This document shows positions 7,910 to 15,584 of a stretch of DNA of 33,903 nt, piece by piece (the stretch's first letter is position 1; each line of letters starts with the position of its first letter). The position numbers and the translations under genes were made by a program. This stretch comes from Candidatus Agathobaculum intestinipullorum (lineage in GTDB: Bacteria > Bacillota > Clostridia > Oscillospirales > Butyricicoccaceae), in the NCBI GenBank assembly GCA_019117485.1, contig DWZQ01000012.1, forward strand, positions 1-33,903, written 5' to 3'. The notes under the pieces were generated by a model. That model made no database searches. It saw only the letters and a list, made by a program, of their open reading frames with translations, and was not told where the DNA came from.

Positions 7910-8761
7910 TTATTCTGCGAGGCTCAGACCGTATTTCTCAGCCAGTGCGGGCAGCGTGCCGTCTTCAACCAGCTCGGCCATGATCTTGTTGACCTCGGTG
8001 CACAGATCGCTGTCCTTGCGGAAGCCGATGCCGTACTCCTCGACGCTCAGTTCCGCGCCGTCGATCATCATCAGGTCGGCAAAGTCGGTACCCTCGCCGA
8101 TCATGCTCTTGGCGAGCGTCCAGTCGAGGATCGCCGCGTCGGATGCGCCGGACTCGATCTCAAGCAGCGCGTCGGTCTGCTTGGCTACGGTAGTGAGGTT
8201 GGCCTGAGACAGGTTTTCGTCCGCTTCAACCGCAGCCTGACCGGCCGAACCGGCTTCGGCTACCAGATTGGCGCCGGACAGGGAGGCCGTATCGGTAAAT
8301 GTATCCTTGTTGCTGTCCTTGATGACAACAACCTGCATGTTCTTGACATACGGATCGGAAACCGAGATGTTTTCCTTCAGGTCGTCCGTAATCGTCATGC
8401 CGTTCCAGATGCAGTCAATGCTCTTGGCGTCCAGCTCGATGACCTTAGTGTCCCAGTTGATCTCGACAAACTCGGGTTCTACGCCCAGCTTCTCGCAGAC
8501 CGCTCTGGCAAACTCGGTATCGAAACCAGTGAATTCACCGTTTTCATCGGTGTAGTTCATCGGCTCGTAAACGGTGTAGCCGATGACCATTTTGCCGTTA
8601 CCCTGTACATATGCAAGATCGCTCGTGGTCTCGGTGGTCGCTTCGCCGGTGTCTCCGGACGCGGTGTCGTCGGTCGTTGCATCCGTGCCGCCGCAGCCGG
8701 CCAGCAGGGAAAGGCTCATCGCGCCTGCCAGAAGCAGCGCCAGAAGCTTTTTGGTTTTCAT
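7910..8761 (-). CDS. Amino-acid ABC transporter substrate-binding lipoprotein
   Basis: A 283-residue extracellular solute-binding protein of family 3. It starts at ATG 8761 after AGGAGGG, with a lipoprotein signal MKTKKLLALLLAGAMSLSLL and lipobox LLAG-C near residue 24. An acidic, Thr-rich linker then leads to the binding fold (GKMVIGYTVYEPMNYTDENG, GFDTEFARAVCEKLG). The family pattern of two lobes is clear, including DCIWNGMTIT and EEYGIGFRKDSDL. It is the first gene of the importer operon, with its own promoter 54 bp upstream, and is divergent from but. The ligand is unknown. Confidence 0.94.
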   Translation of the reverse strand: MKTKKLLALLLAGAMSLSLLAGCGGTDATTDDTASGDTGEATTETTSDLAYVQGNGKMVIGYTVYEPMNYTDENGEFTGFDTEFARAVCEKLGVEPEFVEINWDTKVIELDAKSIDCIWNGMTITDDLKENISVSDPYVKNMQVVVIKDSNKDTFTDTASLSGANLVAEAGSAGQAAVEADENLSQANLTTVAKQTDALLEIESGASDAAILDWTLAKSMIGEGTDFADLMMIDGAELSVEEYGIGFRKDSDLCTEVNKIMAELVEDGTLPALAEKYGLSLAE

Positions 8762-8814
8762 AAAAACCCTCCTAAATTTCGCTTTCAATCACTGTGCTGT
8801 GAAAGTCATTTACC

Positions 8815-8842
8815 ATTGTACCACTTTATTTCAGAAAATCAA
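8815..8842 (-). promoter_or_regulatory. Promoter of the amino-acid ABC transporter operon
   Basis: On the minus strand TTGATT (8837-8842) and TACAAT (8815-8820) are 16 bp apart, ending 53 bp before the binding-protein start codon. It is divergent from the but promoter 55 bp away. Confidence 0.75.
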
Positions 8843-8896
8843 GGAAAACTTTTTGGGGTGGTTATGGGAATGTTTTGGCGCAATGCAAAGCGCCGC

Positions 8897-8925
8897 TTGA
8901 CCTGTATTTTGGATTATAGTATAAT
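8897..8925 (+). promoter_or_regulatory. Promoter of but
   Basis: TTGACC (8897-8902) and a perfect TATAAT (8920-8925) are separated by 17 bp. The predicted start of transcription, about 8932, falls just ahead of a Rex-like half-palindrome. Confidence 0.85.
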
Positions 8926-8934
8926 ACATTAAGA

Positions 8935-8952
8935 TTGTTAAAGAATAGACAA
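8935..8952. promoter_or_regulatory. Degenerate Rex-like operator at the but transcription start
   Basis: TTGTTAA-AGAA-TAGACAA has one perfect Rex half-site and a second half with two changes from TTAACAA. Its position a few bases after the start of transcription suits repression. The perfect operator at thl makes Rex control of but plausible, though unproven. Confidence 0.45.
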
Positions 8953-8973
8953 AATGCGGAGGGAGTCATAGGA

Positions 8974-10314
8974 ATGGACTATACTGCACTGTATCAGAGC
9001 AAACTGACGACGGCGGACGAGGCCGTTAAGGCGGTGGAATCCGGCTACTGGGTGGACTACGGCTGGTGCGTAGGCACGCCGGATGTGATCGATCAGGCGA
9101 TGGCAAAGCGTCTGCCCGAGTTGACCGACGTGAATTTCCGCGGCGGCGTGTTGATGCGTGTACCGGAAATCTATAAGATCGAAGACCCGGCTGCGCATAT
9201 GACGTGGAACTCGTGGCACATGTCGGGCGTAGAGCGTAAGTTTATTGCGACCGGCGCAGGTTTTTACGCGCCTATGCGCTATTCCGAACTGCCGCGCTTC
9301 TATCGTGAGAGCATCGGCCATGTGGACGTTGCGTTCCTGCAGGTTGCCCCGATGGACAGCCATGGCTTCTTCAGCTTCGGCCCGCAGGCATCGCACTTGC
9401 GCGCAGTCTGCGACGTAGCGGACAAGATTTATGTGGAAGTCAACGAGAACATGCCGCGCTGCCTCGGCGGTATGGAGGACTGCATCCACGTTTCCGAGGT
9501 TACCGGCATTGTTGAGGGCAATAACGCCCCGATGCCCGAAATGGGTTCTGTTCCGGCTACCGAGGTCGACAAGAAGGTTGCTGAGATGATCGTGCCCGAA
9601 ATCCCGAACGGTGCGTGCTTACAGCTTGGTATCGGCGGCATGCCGAATACCATCGGCGCGATGATCGCCGAGTCCGACTTAAAGGATCTGGGCGTACACA
9701 CCGAAATGTATGTGGACGCGTTTGTTGACATCGCCAAGGCGGGCAAGATCACTGGCCGCAATAAGAATATTGATCGCGGTCGTCAGGCGTATGCCTTTGC
9801 CGCAGGCACCAAAAAGCTGTACGACTACCTGAACGACAACCCGGAGTGCGCGTCCATGCCGGTTGACTACACCAACGACGTGCATGTCATTGCTGGTATC
9901 GACAACTTCATTTCGATCAACAACGCGGTCGACGTCGACCTGTATGGTCAGGTCAACGCTGAGTCCGCAGGCACCAAGCAGATTTCCGGTACGGGCGGTC
10001 AGCTGGACTTCGTGATGGGTGCGTACCTGTCCAAGGGCGGCAAGAGCTTTATCTGCCTGTCCTCTACCTTCAAGCAGAAGGACGGCACGGTGGCATCCCG
10101 TATTCGCCCGACGCTGTCCAACGGCTCGATTGCGACAGACCCGCGCACAACGGTGCACTATCTTGTTACCGAGTACGGCATGGTCAACCTCAAGGGCAAA
10201 TCTGCGTGGGAGCGCGCCGAGGCGCTGATTTCGGTTGCCCACCCGGATTTCCGCGAGCAGCTGATCGCGGATGCAGAGAAGATGAACATCTGGAAGCGTT
10301 CCAATAAGCGTTAA
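8974..10314 (+). CDS. but: Butyryl-CoA:acetate CoA-transferase (But), possibly also acting on 4-hydroxybutyrate
   Basis: Transfers CoA from butyryl-CoA to acetate, the last step of butyrate formation in many gut clostridia. The ATG at 8974 follows GCGGAGGGAG and gives 446 residues; a TTG further upstream lies at the start of transcription and is rejected. The protein contains WNSWHMSG (78-85) and AFVDIAKAG (249-257), two conserved motifs of gut But proteins used to detect this gene. The likely catalytic Glu244 is in HTEMYVDAF, and the glycine loop QLGIGGMPN is at 217-225. The family also includes 4-hydroxybutyrate CoA-transferases, and a 4-hydroxybutyrate operon lies close by, so substrate preference is not certain. 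A terminator follows at once, so it is monocistronic. Confidence 0.93.
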   Translation: MDYTALYQSKLTTADEAVKAVESGYWVDYGWCVGTPDVIDQAMAKRLPELTDVNFRGGVLMRVPEIYKIEDPAAHMTWNSWHMSGVERKFIATGAGFYAPMRYSELPRFYRESIGHVDVAFLQVAPMDSHGFFSFGPQASHLRAVCDVADKIYVEVNENMPRCLGGMEDCIHVSEVTGIVEGNNAPMPEMGSVPATEVDKKVAEMIVPEIPNGACLQLGIGGMPNTIGAMIAESDLKDLGVHTEMYVDAFVDIAKAGKITGRNKNIDRGRQAYAFAAGTKKLYDYLNDNPECASMPVDYTNDVHVIAGIDNFISINNAVDVDLYGQVNAESAGTKQISGTGGQLDFVMGAYLSKGGKSFICLSSTFKQKDGTVASRIRPTLSNGSIATDPRTTVHYLVTEYGMVNLKGKSAWERAEALISVAHPDFREQLIADAEKMNIWKRSNKR

Positions 10315-10330
10315 GCAAGGAATAGCAGAC

Positions 10331-10362
10331 AAGCAGCCGCCCGAGGGGGCGGCTGCTTTTTG
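10331..10362 (+). terminator. Terminator of but
   Basis: AGCAGCCGCC and GGCGGCTGCT make a perfect 10-bp stem with a 6-nt loop followed by TTTTTG, 17 bp after the but stop codon. Confidence 0.92.
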
Positions 10363-10402
10363 TTGGCTAATCTGACCTTATATTAAAAGCAAAAACTGGC
10401 GC

Positions 10403-10431
10403 TTTCGCACAGGTCAATAACGGGGTATAAT
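10403..10431 (+). promoter_or_regulatory. Candidate promoter of the ECF S-component gene
   Basis: A perfect TATAAT (10426-10431) is preceded at 17 bp by a weak TTTCGC. The leader would be short (about 37 nt), with no room for a vitamin riboswitch. Confidence 0.55.
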
Positions 10432-10474
10432 GGGGTTCGTTCAAAAGGAATCCCAGAAAGAAGGCGTTCTTATC

Positions 10475-11029
10475 ATGGCAAATGGCAAAACAAAGACCAT
10501 CATCACGGCCGCGCTGCTTGCGGCGCTGACCACGGTGGCGACAATGATTATCAAAATCCCGACGCCGACGCAGGGCTATATCCATCTGGGTGATGGCATG
10601 GTGCTGCTGTGCGGTATCCTGCTGGGGCCGGGATTGGGTGCGATTGCGGCGGGCGTCGGCTCGATGCTGGCCGACCTGTTCGGTGGCTATATGGCTTGGG
10701 TGCCGGGGACGTTTGCGATCAAGGCGTTGACTGCGCTGGCAGGCGGTTGGCTGTACCACCATATGGCCGGGCGGGACAAACTGCATGTGCCGGTGCGCGT
10801 GGCGCTGAGCGGTATTCCTGCGGAGGTCATTATGGTTGTGGGTTACTATGGGTATGAGCTGGGTATGCAAACGTTGGCGGGCAGTTCGGTACAGGCGGCA
10901 GGCATAGCTGTGCTGGCAGGCGTTCCGTTTAATGTGGTACAGGGGCTTGCAGGCGTCATTGTATGTGCTGTGCTGTTGCCTGTACTCGCCCGCGCAAGCG
11001 GGGAAATGGGCGCGCGCATCCGTGCGTAG
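10475..11029 (+). CDS. ECF transporter S component (substrate-binding membrane subunit)
   Basis: A 184-residue, very hydrophobic protein with five or six membrane spans. The conserved segment GYIHLGDGMVLLCGILLGP, followed by GAIAAGVGSMLADLFGG, matches the riboflavin-like S-component superfamily (PF07155 type), in which the subunit binds a vitamin or metal and uses a shared EcfAAT energising module. No EcfA or EcfT gene is in the window, as is normal for group II systems. The start is ATG 10475 after AGAAGG. The substrate is not evident: there is no riboswitch in its leader and no vitamin gene adjacent, although the thi operon is 6.5 kb away. Confidence 0.88.
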   Translation: MANGKTKTIITAALLAALTTVATMIIKIPTPTQGYIHLGDGMVLLCGILLGPGLGAIAAGVGSMLADLFGGYMAWVPGTFAIKALTALAGGWLYHHMAGRDKLHVPVRVALSGIPAEVIMVVGYYGYELGMQTLAGSSVQAAGIAVLAGVPFNVVQGLAGVIVCAVLLPVLARASGEMGARIRA

Positions 11030-11040
11030 CAGGCGTAATA

Positions 11041-11070
11041 AAAAAACGAGCCGGAAACGGCTCGTTTTTT
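11041..11070. terminator. Bidirectional terminator between the S-component and M23 peptidase genes
   Basis: AAAAAACGAGCCG-GAAA-CGGCTCGTTTTTT is a perfect stem with a GAAA tetraloop and T-runs on both strands. It serves the two convergent genes. Confidence 0.93.
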
Positions 11071-11077
11071 TATGCGG

Positions 11078-12400
11078 TCAGGCCAATGCCAGATACTGCT
11101 GCGGGTCGACCTTCTCGTCGTTGACGTGTACTTCAAAATGAAGGTGCGGGCCGGTCGAATTGCCCGTGTTGCCGGAAAGCGCGATCTTATCACCCTTGGC
11201 AACAATATCGCCGACCGAGACCAGCAGCTCAGAATTGTGACCGTAGAGCGTTTTGAACCCGTTCTGATGGTCGAGGATGATATAGTTGCCGTAACCGTTG
11301 CCCGAGTCCTCGGCTACGATTACCTTGCCGTTGTCCGCAGCATAGATTGGCGTGCCCTCGGCCACAGCGAGGTCTACACCGCTGTGCAGCTTGCCCCAGC
11401 GCCATTTGAAGCCCGAAGTAAACGTATAACCGTAAACCGGCAGGTCAAATTCGCCTGTGCCGATGCCGATATTGCGCGTGCCGATCTCAATGATTTCGTC
11501 GGTTGCTTCACTCAGCACGGTGCGCTCAAGAATCGTGCGGCCGTGCTCCTGTCCGTCGACTGTCTGGATTTCGGCGGTGACGACCGCCTCGCCTGCGCTG
11601 CCGGCTTGCAGCGTTGCGCGGTAGGTTTGGTCGAGCTGGTCGTTCTCCTGCGTGATGGTTTCGTAGGGGATAGTTTCGGTGTAGGTCACCGCGCGGGTAG
11701 AGGTTACATCCAGCCGCGGCGCGAGTTCGTTATACAGCGCGCCGAGATCGTCGGTCAGGCTGGTCTGTGCGACCACATGATCTACACGCACATCCTGTAA
11801 AAAGTCGGTGTTTTCATCCGCAGCGGTGGTGTACTGGGCTTTGATGCGGTCGAGCAATGCCTGGGCGTCGTCATCTGTGCGGCACACGCCTGCCTGCTCG
11901 CCGCCTACCGAGATGACGGAGAGCGTATCCAGCTCGCCGCTGGCTGCAATCAGGTCGTCAGACAATTCCGTTTCGGTCAGGAATTGCGAGGCCGGGGCGC
12001 GCAGCGTGCGCGTTTCGATTTCGATGGGCAGTGTGTAATCCGTGCCTGCAAGCGACGACGCGCTCTGCTCGATTGCATTCACCGCTGCGGTCAGCGTGTC
12101 CGGGTTTTCTACCAGACCAAGCGGGCAACCGTTGGCATAGACCATCGTGCCGCTCTGTGTCAGCAGCGCACCCGGCACGGCTAAGATCGGGACAAATACG
12201 ACCGTCGCGCAGACCACGCGTCGTCGCCCGATGCCGCGTACCAAGCTGGCCAGCGCAGGCCACAGGGGGAGTGCGTACAGGCCGCAGATCAGCCGATCGA
12301 GCAGCAGTACGATGTGTACCAGCACATATAGCAGGCCGGAAAACAGCCCACAAACAAAAGAAAACAGATTTCGCATGACGGTAGTATGGCCGGTTTGCAC
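11078..12400 (-). CDS. Membrane-anchored M23 family peptidoglycan endopeptidase with a G5-like domain
   Basis: A 440-residue cell-wall hydrolase. The N-terminus holds two hydrophobic stretches (about 10-32 and 60-80) that anchor or export it. A mostly acidic middle region leads to a G5-like domain (about residues 225-300, with TYTETIPYET) and a C-terminal LytM domain. Zinc ligands are visible at H339 and D343 (HSGVDLA) and H419/H421 (GPHLHFEV), with YGH in between, so it should be active. The chosen start is GTG 12400, 10 nt after GGAGGG; an ATG that is better placed by eye lies in another frame and opens no plausible protein. A WalR-like box lies 32 bp upstream, fitting regulation by the essential wall two-component system. 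Confidence 0.9.
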   Translation of the reverse strand: MQTGHTTVMRNLFSFVCGLFSGLLYVLVHIVLLLDRLICGLYALPLWPALASLVRGIGRRRVVCATVVFVPILAVPGALLTQSGTMVYANGCPLGLVENPDTLTAAVNAIEQSASSLAGTDYTLPIEIETRTLRAPASQFLTETELSDDLIAASGELDTLSVISVGGEQAGVCRTDDDAQALLDRIKAQYTTAADENTDFLQDVRVDHVVAQTSLTDDLGALYNELAPRLDVTSTRAVTYTETIPYETITQENDQLDQTYRATLQAGSAGEAVVTAEIQTVDGQEHGRTILERTVLSEATDEIIEIGTRNIGIGTGEFDLPVYGYTFTSGFKWRWGKLHSGVDLAVAEGTPIYAADNGKVIVAEDSGNGYGNYIILDHQNGFKTLYGHNSELLVSVGDIVAKGDKIALSGNTGNSTGPHLHFEVHVNDEKVDPQQYLALA

Positions 12401-12431
12401 CCGCCATATTCCCTCCTTTCAGCATCCAAAG

Positions 12432-12448
12432 GTTACAGTTTGGTAACA
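12432..12448 (-). promoter_or_regulatory. WalR-like (YycF) binding box upstream of the M23 peptidase
   Basis: On the minus strand TGTTAC-CAAAC-TGTAAC fits the known WalR direct repeat TGTWAH-N5-TGTWAH at every position. It lies 32 bp before the GTG start of a wall hydrolase, the typical WalR target class. A matching -10 box is not obvious. Confidence 0.55.
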
Positions 12449-12512
12449 ATGGATAGCTTACGCAGATAGGAGGGCGAAGTCATACGAAATCTGTCGTCAG
12501 AATCGCACTTTT

Positions 12513-13415
12513 TTATTTTTTAACCGGCTCGCCGGTGAAATCCGTGGGGAAAAATAGCGGATCGAGCGGTTTTTGCTGATAATAGCGGCTGAGCACGGCG
12601 CGCTGGAGGGATACAGCCAATGGCACGGCGGCATCGAACAGATCGCAGAAAGAATCGGTTCGCTCTTCGCCGCGGGACGGCCATGGACGGTGTTCCTGAT
12701 TGGCACAATCAGCCGCAAGCGGCTCGGCCGGACGGATGAGCGAGGAGGCCAGCCCGGATTTTCCCATCAGGTGCTCGAAGCGTTGCACACGGCTGCGCAG
12801 ATGGCTGCCGCTGTGGGTCAGATGGAGCACGCGGCGCATGTCGTGCAGCGCGCGGTAGACCGCGGCAGGCGACAGGCGCATACCTAAGGTTTCACGCACC
12901 GCGCGGGATAGCACGCGCGCGAGTACCGTGCACTCAGCGGCATTGGGGTCAAGAAGACGGTAGGCTTCGTATCCGGCTGGTTCGGCGGCAATATAGCAGG
13001 ATATCAGGATGCCATCGATATCACTTTCCACCAGTTTGCGGCGCGCCTCGGCAGAATAGCCGGGCATATAGAGCGCAAGACGATCCGCCTGCGCTTCCAG
13101 AAAGGCATGCGTGACGCGGCTGAGCGCGTAATAGGTGCAAAAGCCAAACGTATAGGCGAGCGCCGCCGTTCCGCGCTCTTGCGTGGCAGCGTGGCACAGC
13201 GCTTCAAAGAATGCGGCAGGCGGTTCGGTGCAGATGCGCTGCGGCAGACGGCGCACAGCACCCGGAAACGGGGTGTGGTAAAAGGACAGTGGCCCGGGGC
13301 CTTGCGCTCCCCAGCGGTAAGCCGCAGGATTGGCTTCGGCGATGTGGGCGCAGGTATCGTCCGTGACGCGCTGCACCGTTGTGGCAAAAATATGATGAGT
13401 GACATAAGACGGCAT
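12513..13415 (-). CDS. Zinc-dependent phospholipase C-like protein (PF00882 type)
   Basis: A 300-residue soluble protein without a signal peptide, beginning MPSYVTHHIFATTV at ATG 13415, 8 nt after AAGGGG. The N-terminal THH, the GAQGPGPLSFYHTPF segment and the helix YTFGFCTYYALSRVTHAFLEA resemble the His-rich zinc-binding scaffold of the zinc-dependent phospholipase C family, which is common in clostridia as a cytoplasmic protein of unknown substrate. I did not verify every metal ligand. It is transcribed alone on the minus strand; a TATACT-like -10 is at 13459-13464 with no good -35. The gap of 112 bp to the M23 gene holds only the WalR-like box and an AT-rich stretch. Confidence 0.75.
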   Translation of the reverse strand: MPSYVTHHIFATTVQRVTDDTCAHIAEANPAAYRWGAQGPGPLSFYHTPFPGAVRRLPQRICTEPPAAFFEALCHAATQERGTAALAYTFGFCTYYALSRVTHAFLEAQADRLALYMPGYSAEARRKLVESDIDGILISCYIAAEPAGYEAYRLLDPNAAECTVLARVLSRAVRETLGMRLSPAAVYRALHDMRRVLHLTHSGSHLRSRVQRFEHLMGKSGLASSLIRPAEPLAADCANQEHRPWPSRGEERTDSFCDLFDAAVPLAVSLQRAVLSRYYQQKPLDPLFFPTDFTGEPVKK

Positions 13416-13595
13416 AACAGATACCCCTTCCGCAGACGGCTGCTGCAAATGTTATCCATAGTATACCGCAATCACATGTAAAATGCCAGATACATATTTT
13501 TGTATCCAAGGGGGCGCAATATACGGCAGGGTAGAGAGATACTTCCAGTTTCGGACGGGATTTTCTGCATTTTGTGTGCTCTGGCGGCAATTTCC

Positions 13596-13612
13596 ATTGC
13601 AAAACGGTTACA
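13596..13612 (-). promoter_or_regulatory. WalR-like box overlapping the CAP-protein promoter
   Basis: On the minus strand TGTAAC-CGTTT-TGCAAT matches TGTWAH-N5-TGTWAH at 11 of 12 positions. It overlaps the -35 box of the CAP gene. It is the second such box in 1.2 kb, again at a secreted wall-associated gene. Confidence 0.4.
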
Positions 13613-13626
13613 AACCACGCTATACT
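13597..13626 (+). promoter_or_regulatory. Promoter of the CAP-domain protein gene
   Basis: TTGCAA (13597-13602) and TATACT (13621-13626) are 18 bp apart, giving a leader of about 57 nt before the ATG at 13690. Further upstream, GATACA/TGTATC (13489-13506) is an inverted repeat of unknown meaning. Confidence 0.7.
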
Positions 13627-13689
13627 CTGGTACATGGTGCAAAGCGCGCCATTCTAACCAACACAACCCCCAAGGAGGTACTACATACC

Positions 13690-14502
13690 ATGCAGATGCG
13701 TAAAATTGTGCCGCTCGCGCTGGCGGCTGTGATTGCAACTACCGCGGCGGCGACCGCTGTTGATGTGCCGTCTACCGCGCCGCAGATGGAGACGTCCGCC
13801 TATGTTTATCATACCGGCTGGATGCGATTGCTCAGATGGAATTGCAACCGCCCGGTGATTCTGCCGGAGTGCGGCTTGCCGGATATCGACGTGCCGGATA
13901 CGGAGCTCCCGGACACCGACGTGCCGGATATGGAGCTTCCGGACACTGATGTGCCGGATACGGAGCTTCCGGATACCGACGTGCCGGATACGGAGCTTCC
14001 GGACACCGATGTGCCGGATACGGAAATCCCGGACGCAGGCCTGCCGGATCAGACCCCAGATCAGACCCCGGACAACACCCCGGATAGCACGCCTGACCAG
14101 ACGCCGGGCGAGGATGATAACATTTCGCAGGGCGATTACGCTTCGCAGGTCGTGGCGTTGGTCAATGCTGAGCGCGCCAAGTACGGCTTGTCCGCGCTGA
14201 AAGTGGACAGCCGTGTGCAGCAGGCGGCGCAGGTACGCGCAGCCGAGACGGTACAGTCCTTCTCGCACACGCGTCCTAACGGCTCGTCCTTCTCTACTGC
14301 GCTGACCGAGGCGGGCGTATCCTACACCCGTTCGGGTGAAAATATCGCCTATGGCCAGTCCACGCCGCAGCAGGTCGTGCAGGCATGGATGAACTCGTCC
14401 GGCCACCGCGCGAACATCCTGAACGGCAGCTTTACTACCATCGGTGTAGGCTACACGGTGGTAGGCGGCACAGCGTATTGGGCACAGTTATTTACAGCGT
14501 AA
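13690..14502 (+). CDS. Secreted CAP (SCP/PR-1-like) domain protein with Pro-Asp-Thr repeat linker
   Basis: A 270-residue secreted protein. A signal peptide (MQMRKIVPLALAAVIATTAA) is followed by a short region with two Cys (52 and 61), then eleven five-residue repeats of the PDTDV/PDTEL type (64-118), a TPDQ-rich stretch, and a C-terminal CAP domain (about 145-270). The CAP pocket residues are recognisable: His in SFSHTRPNG, Glu in SGENIAYG and His in SSGHRANIL. Bacterial CAP proteins of the YkwD type are found outside the cell or in spores; their biochemical role is unsettled. The start is ATG 13690, 11 nt after AAGGAGG. The repeat would act as an extended acidic stalk. The gene is monocistronic, with a strong terminator. 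Confidence 0.9.
   Translation: MQMRKIVPLALAAVIATTAAATAVDVPSTAPQMETSAYVYHTGWMRLLRWNCNRPVILPECGLPDIDVPDTELPDTDVPDMELPDTDVPDTELPDTDVPDTELPDTDVPDTEIPDAGLPDQTPDQTPDNTPDSTPDQTPGEDDNISQGDYASQVVALVNAERAKYGLSALKVDSRVQQAAQVRAAETVQSFSHTRPNGSSFSTALTEAGVSYTRSGENIAYGQSTPQQVVQAWMNSSGHRANILNGSFTTIGVGYTVVGGTAYWAQLFTA
13879..14043 (+). repeat. Eleven tandem 15-bp units coding for PDTDV/PDTEL
   Basis: In-frame units such as CCGGATACCGACGTG and CCGGATACGGAGCTT alternate, forming a higher-order 30-bp repeat. The copies differ mainly at third codon positions, which suggests age or selection on the protein. Copy number may vary between strains by slippage. Confidence 0.92.
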
Positions 14503-14520
14503 GCGATATAGCACACAGAA

Positions 14521-14548
14521 AACAGGCCGCATTTGCGGCCTGTTTTTT
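14521..14548 (+). terminator. Terminator of the CAP-protein gene
   Basis: AACAGGCCGC and GCGGCCTGTT form a perfect 10-bp stem with loop ATTT, followed by TTTT on the plus strand. It may also serve the convergent anti-sigma gene, whose stop codon is next to it. Confidence 0.9.
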
Positions 14549-14549
14549 A

Positions 14550-15584
14550 TCATTCGGGTAGCGGATATTCGGTGCCGTTTAGCACGATCGCCTGAACGTC
14601 TGTCAGTTCGAACGAGCGGGCAAGGACGTAGGTCGCGGTGTCATAGCCGACGTCGCCCTGACTGTTGCCAAGTGCATAGAGCGTCTGGTCGATATCGTTT
14701 TCGCGGTCGATGATGACCTGCTCGGTGCCGTCCTTCATGCGGAGCGTGATGGTTTTCAGGTCGTCGACCACGCAGTATAGCTCGGAATCGACAATGTGCA
14801 GGCCGATTTGCGAGAGCGTCACGCGACCGTCTGCGGTCTGGTAATAGGGCATCGGTTCAAAGTCCGGCAGATCGACTGCGAGCGCGGGTGCGCTGCGATA
14901 GGATAATCCGTCCGGCATCGGGACTGAGCGTCCAAGCTCGGCGGCTTCCAGCCGAAGCGCGCCGCCAGTGTAGCCCTGTGAAATGCCGGGGATAAGCGCC
15001 CCTTCGATATAATAGTCGTTTTCGGTCGAGCGGGTGGTGTCCAGATAGAACCGGCCGCCGCAAAAGCCGAGATTGCCATATACGACCTGAAAAGCATACT
15101 GCCCTTCCTGCACAGGATTACATTCGGCGAGTTGCCCCCATGCAATATCTTCTGTCTGGTATTCCGCGATTGGCTTGCCGGTTTCAAACGGTATCACGCC
15201 GTTGCCCGTCTTGTTTTGCAGGTGCAGGCTGATGATGCCGACACCTGCGCTCTCGTCAAACAGTACAGACTCGACCGACAGGCGGTAGCGGTCGTTTTCG
15301 TCCACGAGAGTACCCGGCGCGGGGGTGATGGTGTAGTCCTGCAAAAGCTGCGCGTCTTCGCCGTGCAGCAGCAGGGTGAATGTCCGGCCGATGGCCTCAG
15401 GTAGGTCGCTCGCGGCAAAGGCGGTGCCGCCGATGCACAGCGCGGCGGCAAGGCCGATCGATACGATGCGTCGGAGCGGTACGCACCGCGTTTTTTGAGG
15501 TCGTTCGGGTAGCGTTTCAAGCGTTTTGCGCACGCGGCGGTCGAATGTGTCGGGCATCTGGGGGAAATCATTCGGGTACATCAT
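14550..15584 (-). CDS. Membrane-spanning anti-sigma factor-like protein (DUF4179 type)
   Basis: A 344-residue single-pass membrane protein: about 42 cytoplasmic residues, one membrane span (RIVSIGLAAALCIGGTAFAA, about 42-61), and a 280-residue extracytoplasmic domain. It starts at ATG 15584, whose bases overlap the stop codon of the sigma-factor gene (ATGA), so the two are translationally coupled. This arrangement is typical of DUF4179 anti-sigma proteins in clostridia. I see no zinc-binding HxxxCxxC motif in the cytoplasmic part. The inducing signal cannot be read from the sequence. Confidence 0.82.
   Translation of the reverse strand: MMYPNDFPQMPDTFDRRVRKTLETLPERPQKTRCVPLRRIVSIGLAAALCIGGTAFAASDLPEAIGRTFTLLLHGEDAQLLQDYTITPAPGTLVDENDRYRLSVESVLFDESAGVGIISLHLQNKTGNGVIPFETGKPIAEYQTEDIAWGQLAECNPVQEGQYAFQVVYGNLGFCGGRFYLDTTRSTENDYYIEGALIPGISQGYTGGALRLEAAELGRSVPMPDGLSYRSAPALAVDLPDFEPMPYYQTADGRVTLSQIGLHIVDSELYCVVDDLKTITLRMKDGTEQVIIDRENDIDQTLYALGNSQGDVGYDTATYVLARSFELTDVQAIVLNGTEYPLPE

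Noticed and set aside
11958-12449. A minus-strand frame with an ATG next to GGAGGG, alternative to the M23 start
   Set aside because: The ATG is only 3 nt from the ribosome binding site, the product is Arg/Ala-rich without a domain, and the GTG in the peptidase frame is ideally spaced.
13489-13506. GATACA/TGTATC inverted repeat upstream of the CAP gene
   Set aside because: The arms are only 6 bp with an AT-rich spacer and no known regulator match, so it may be chance.
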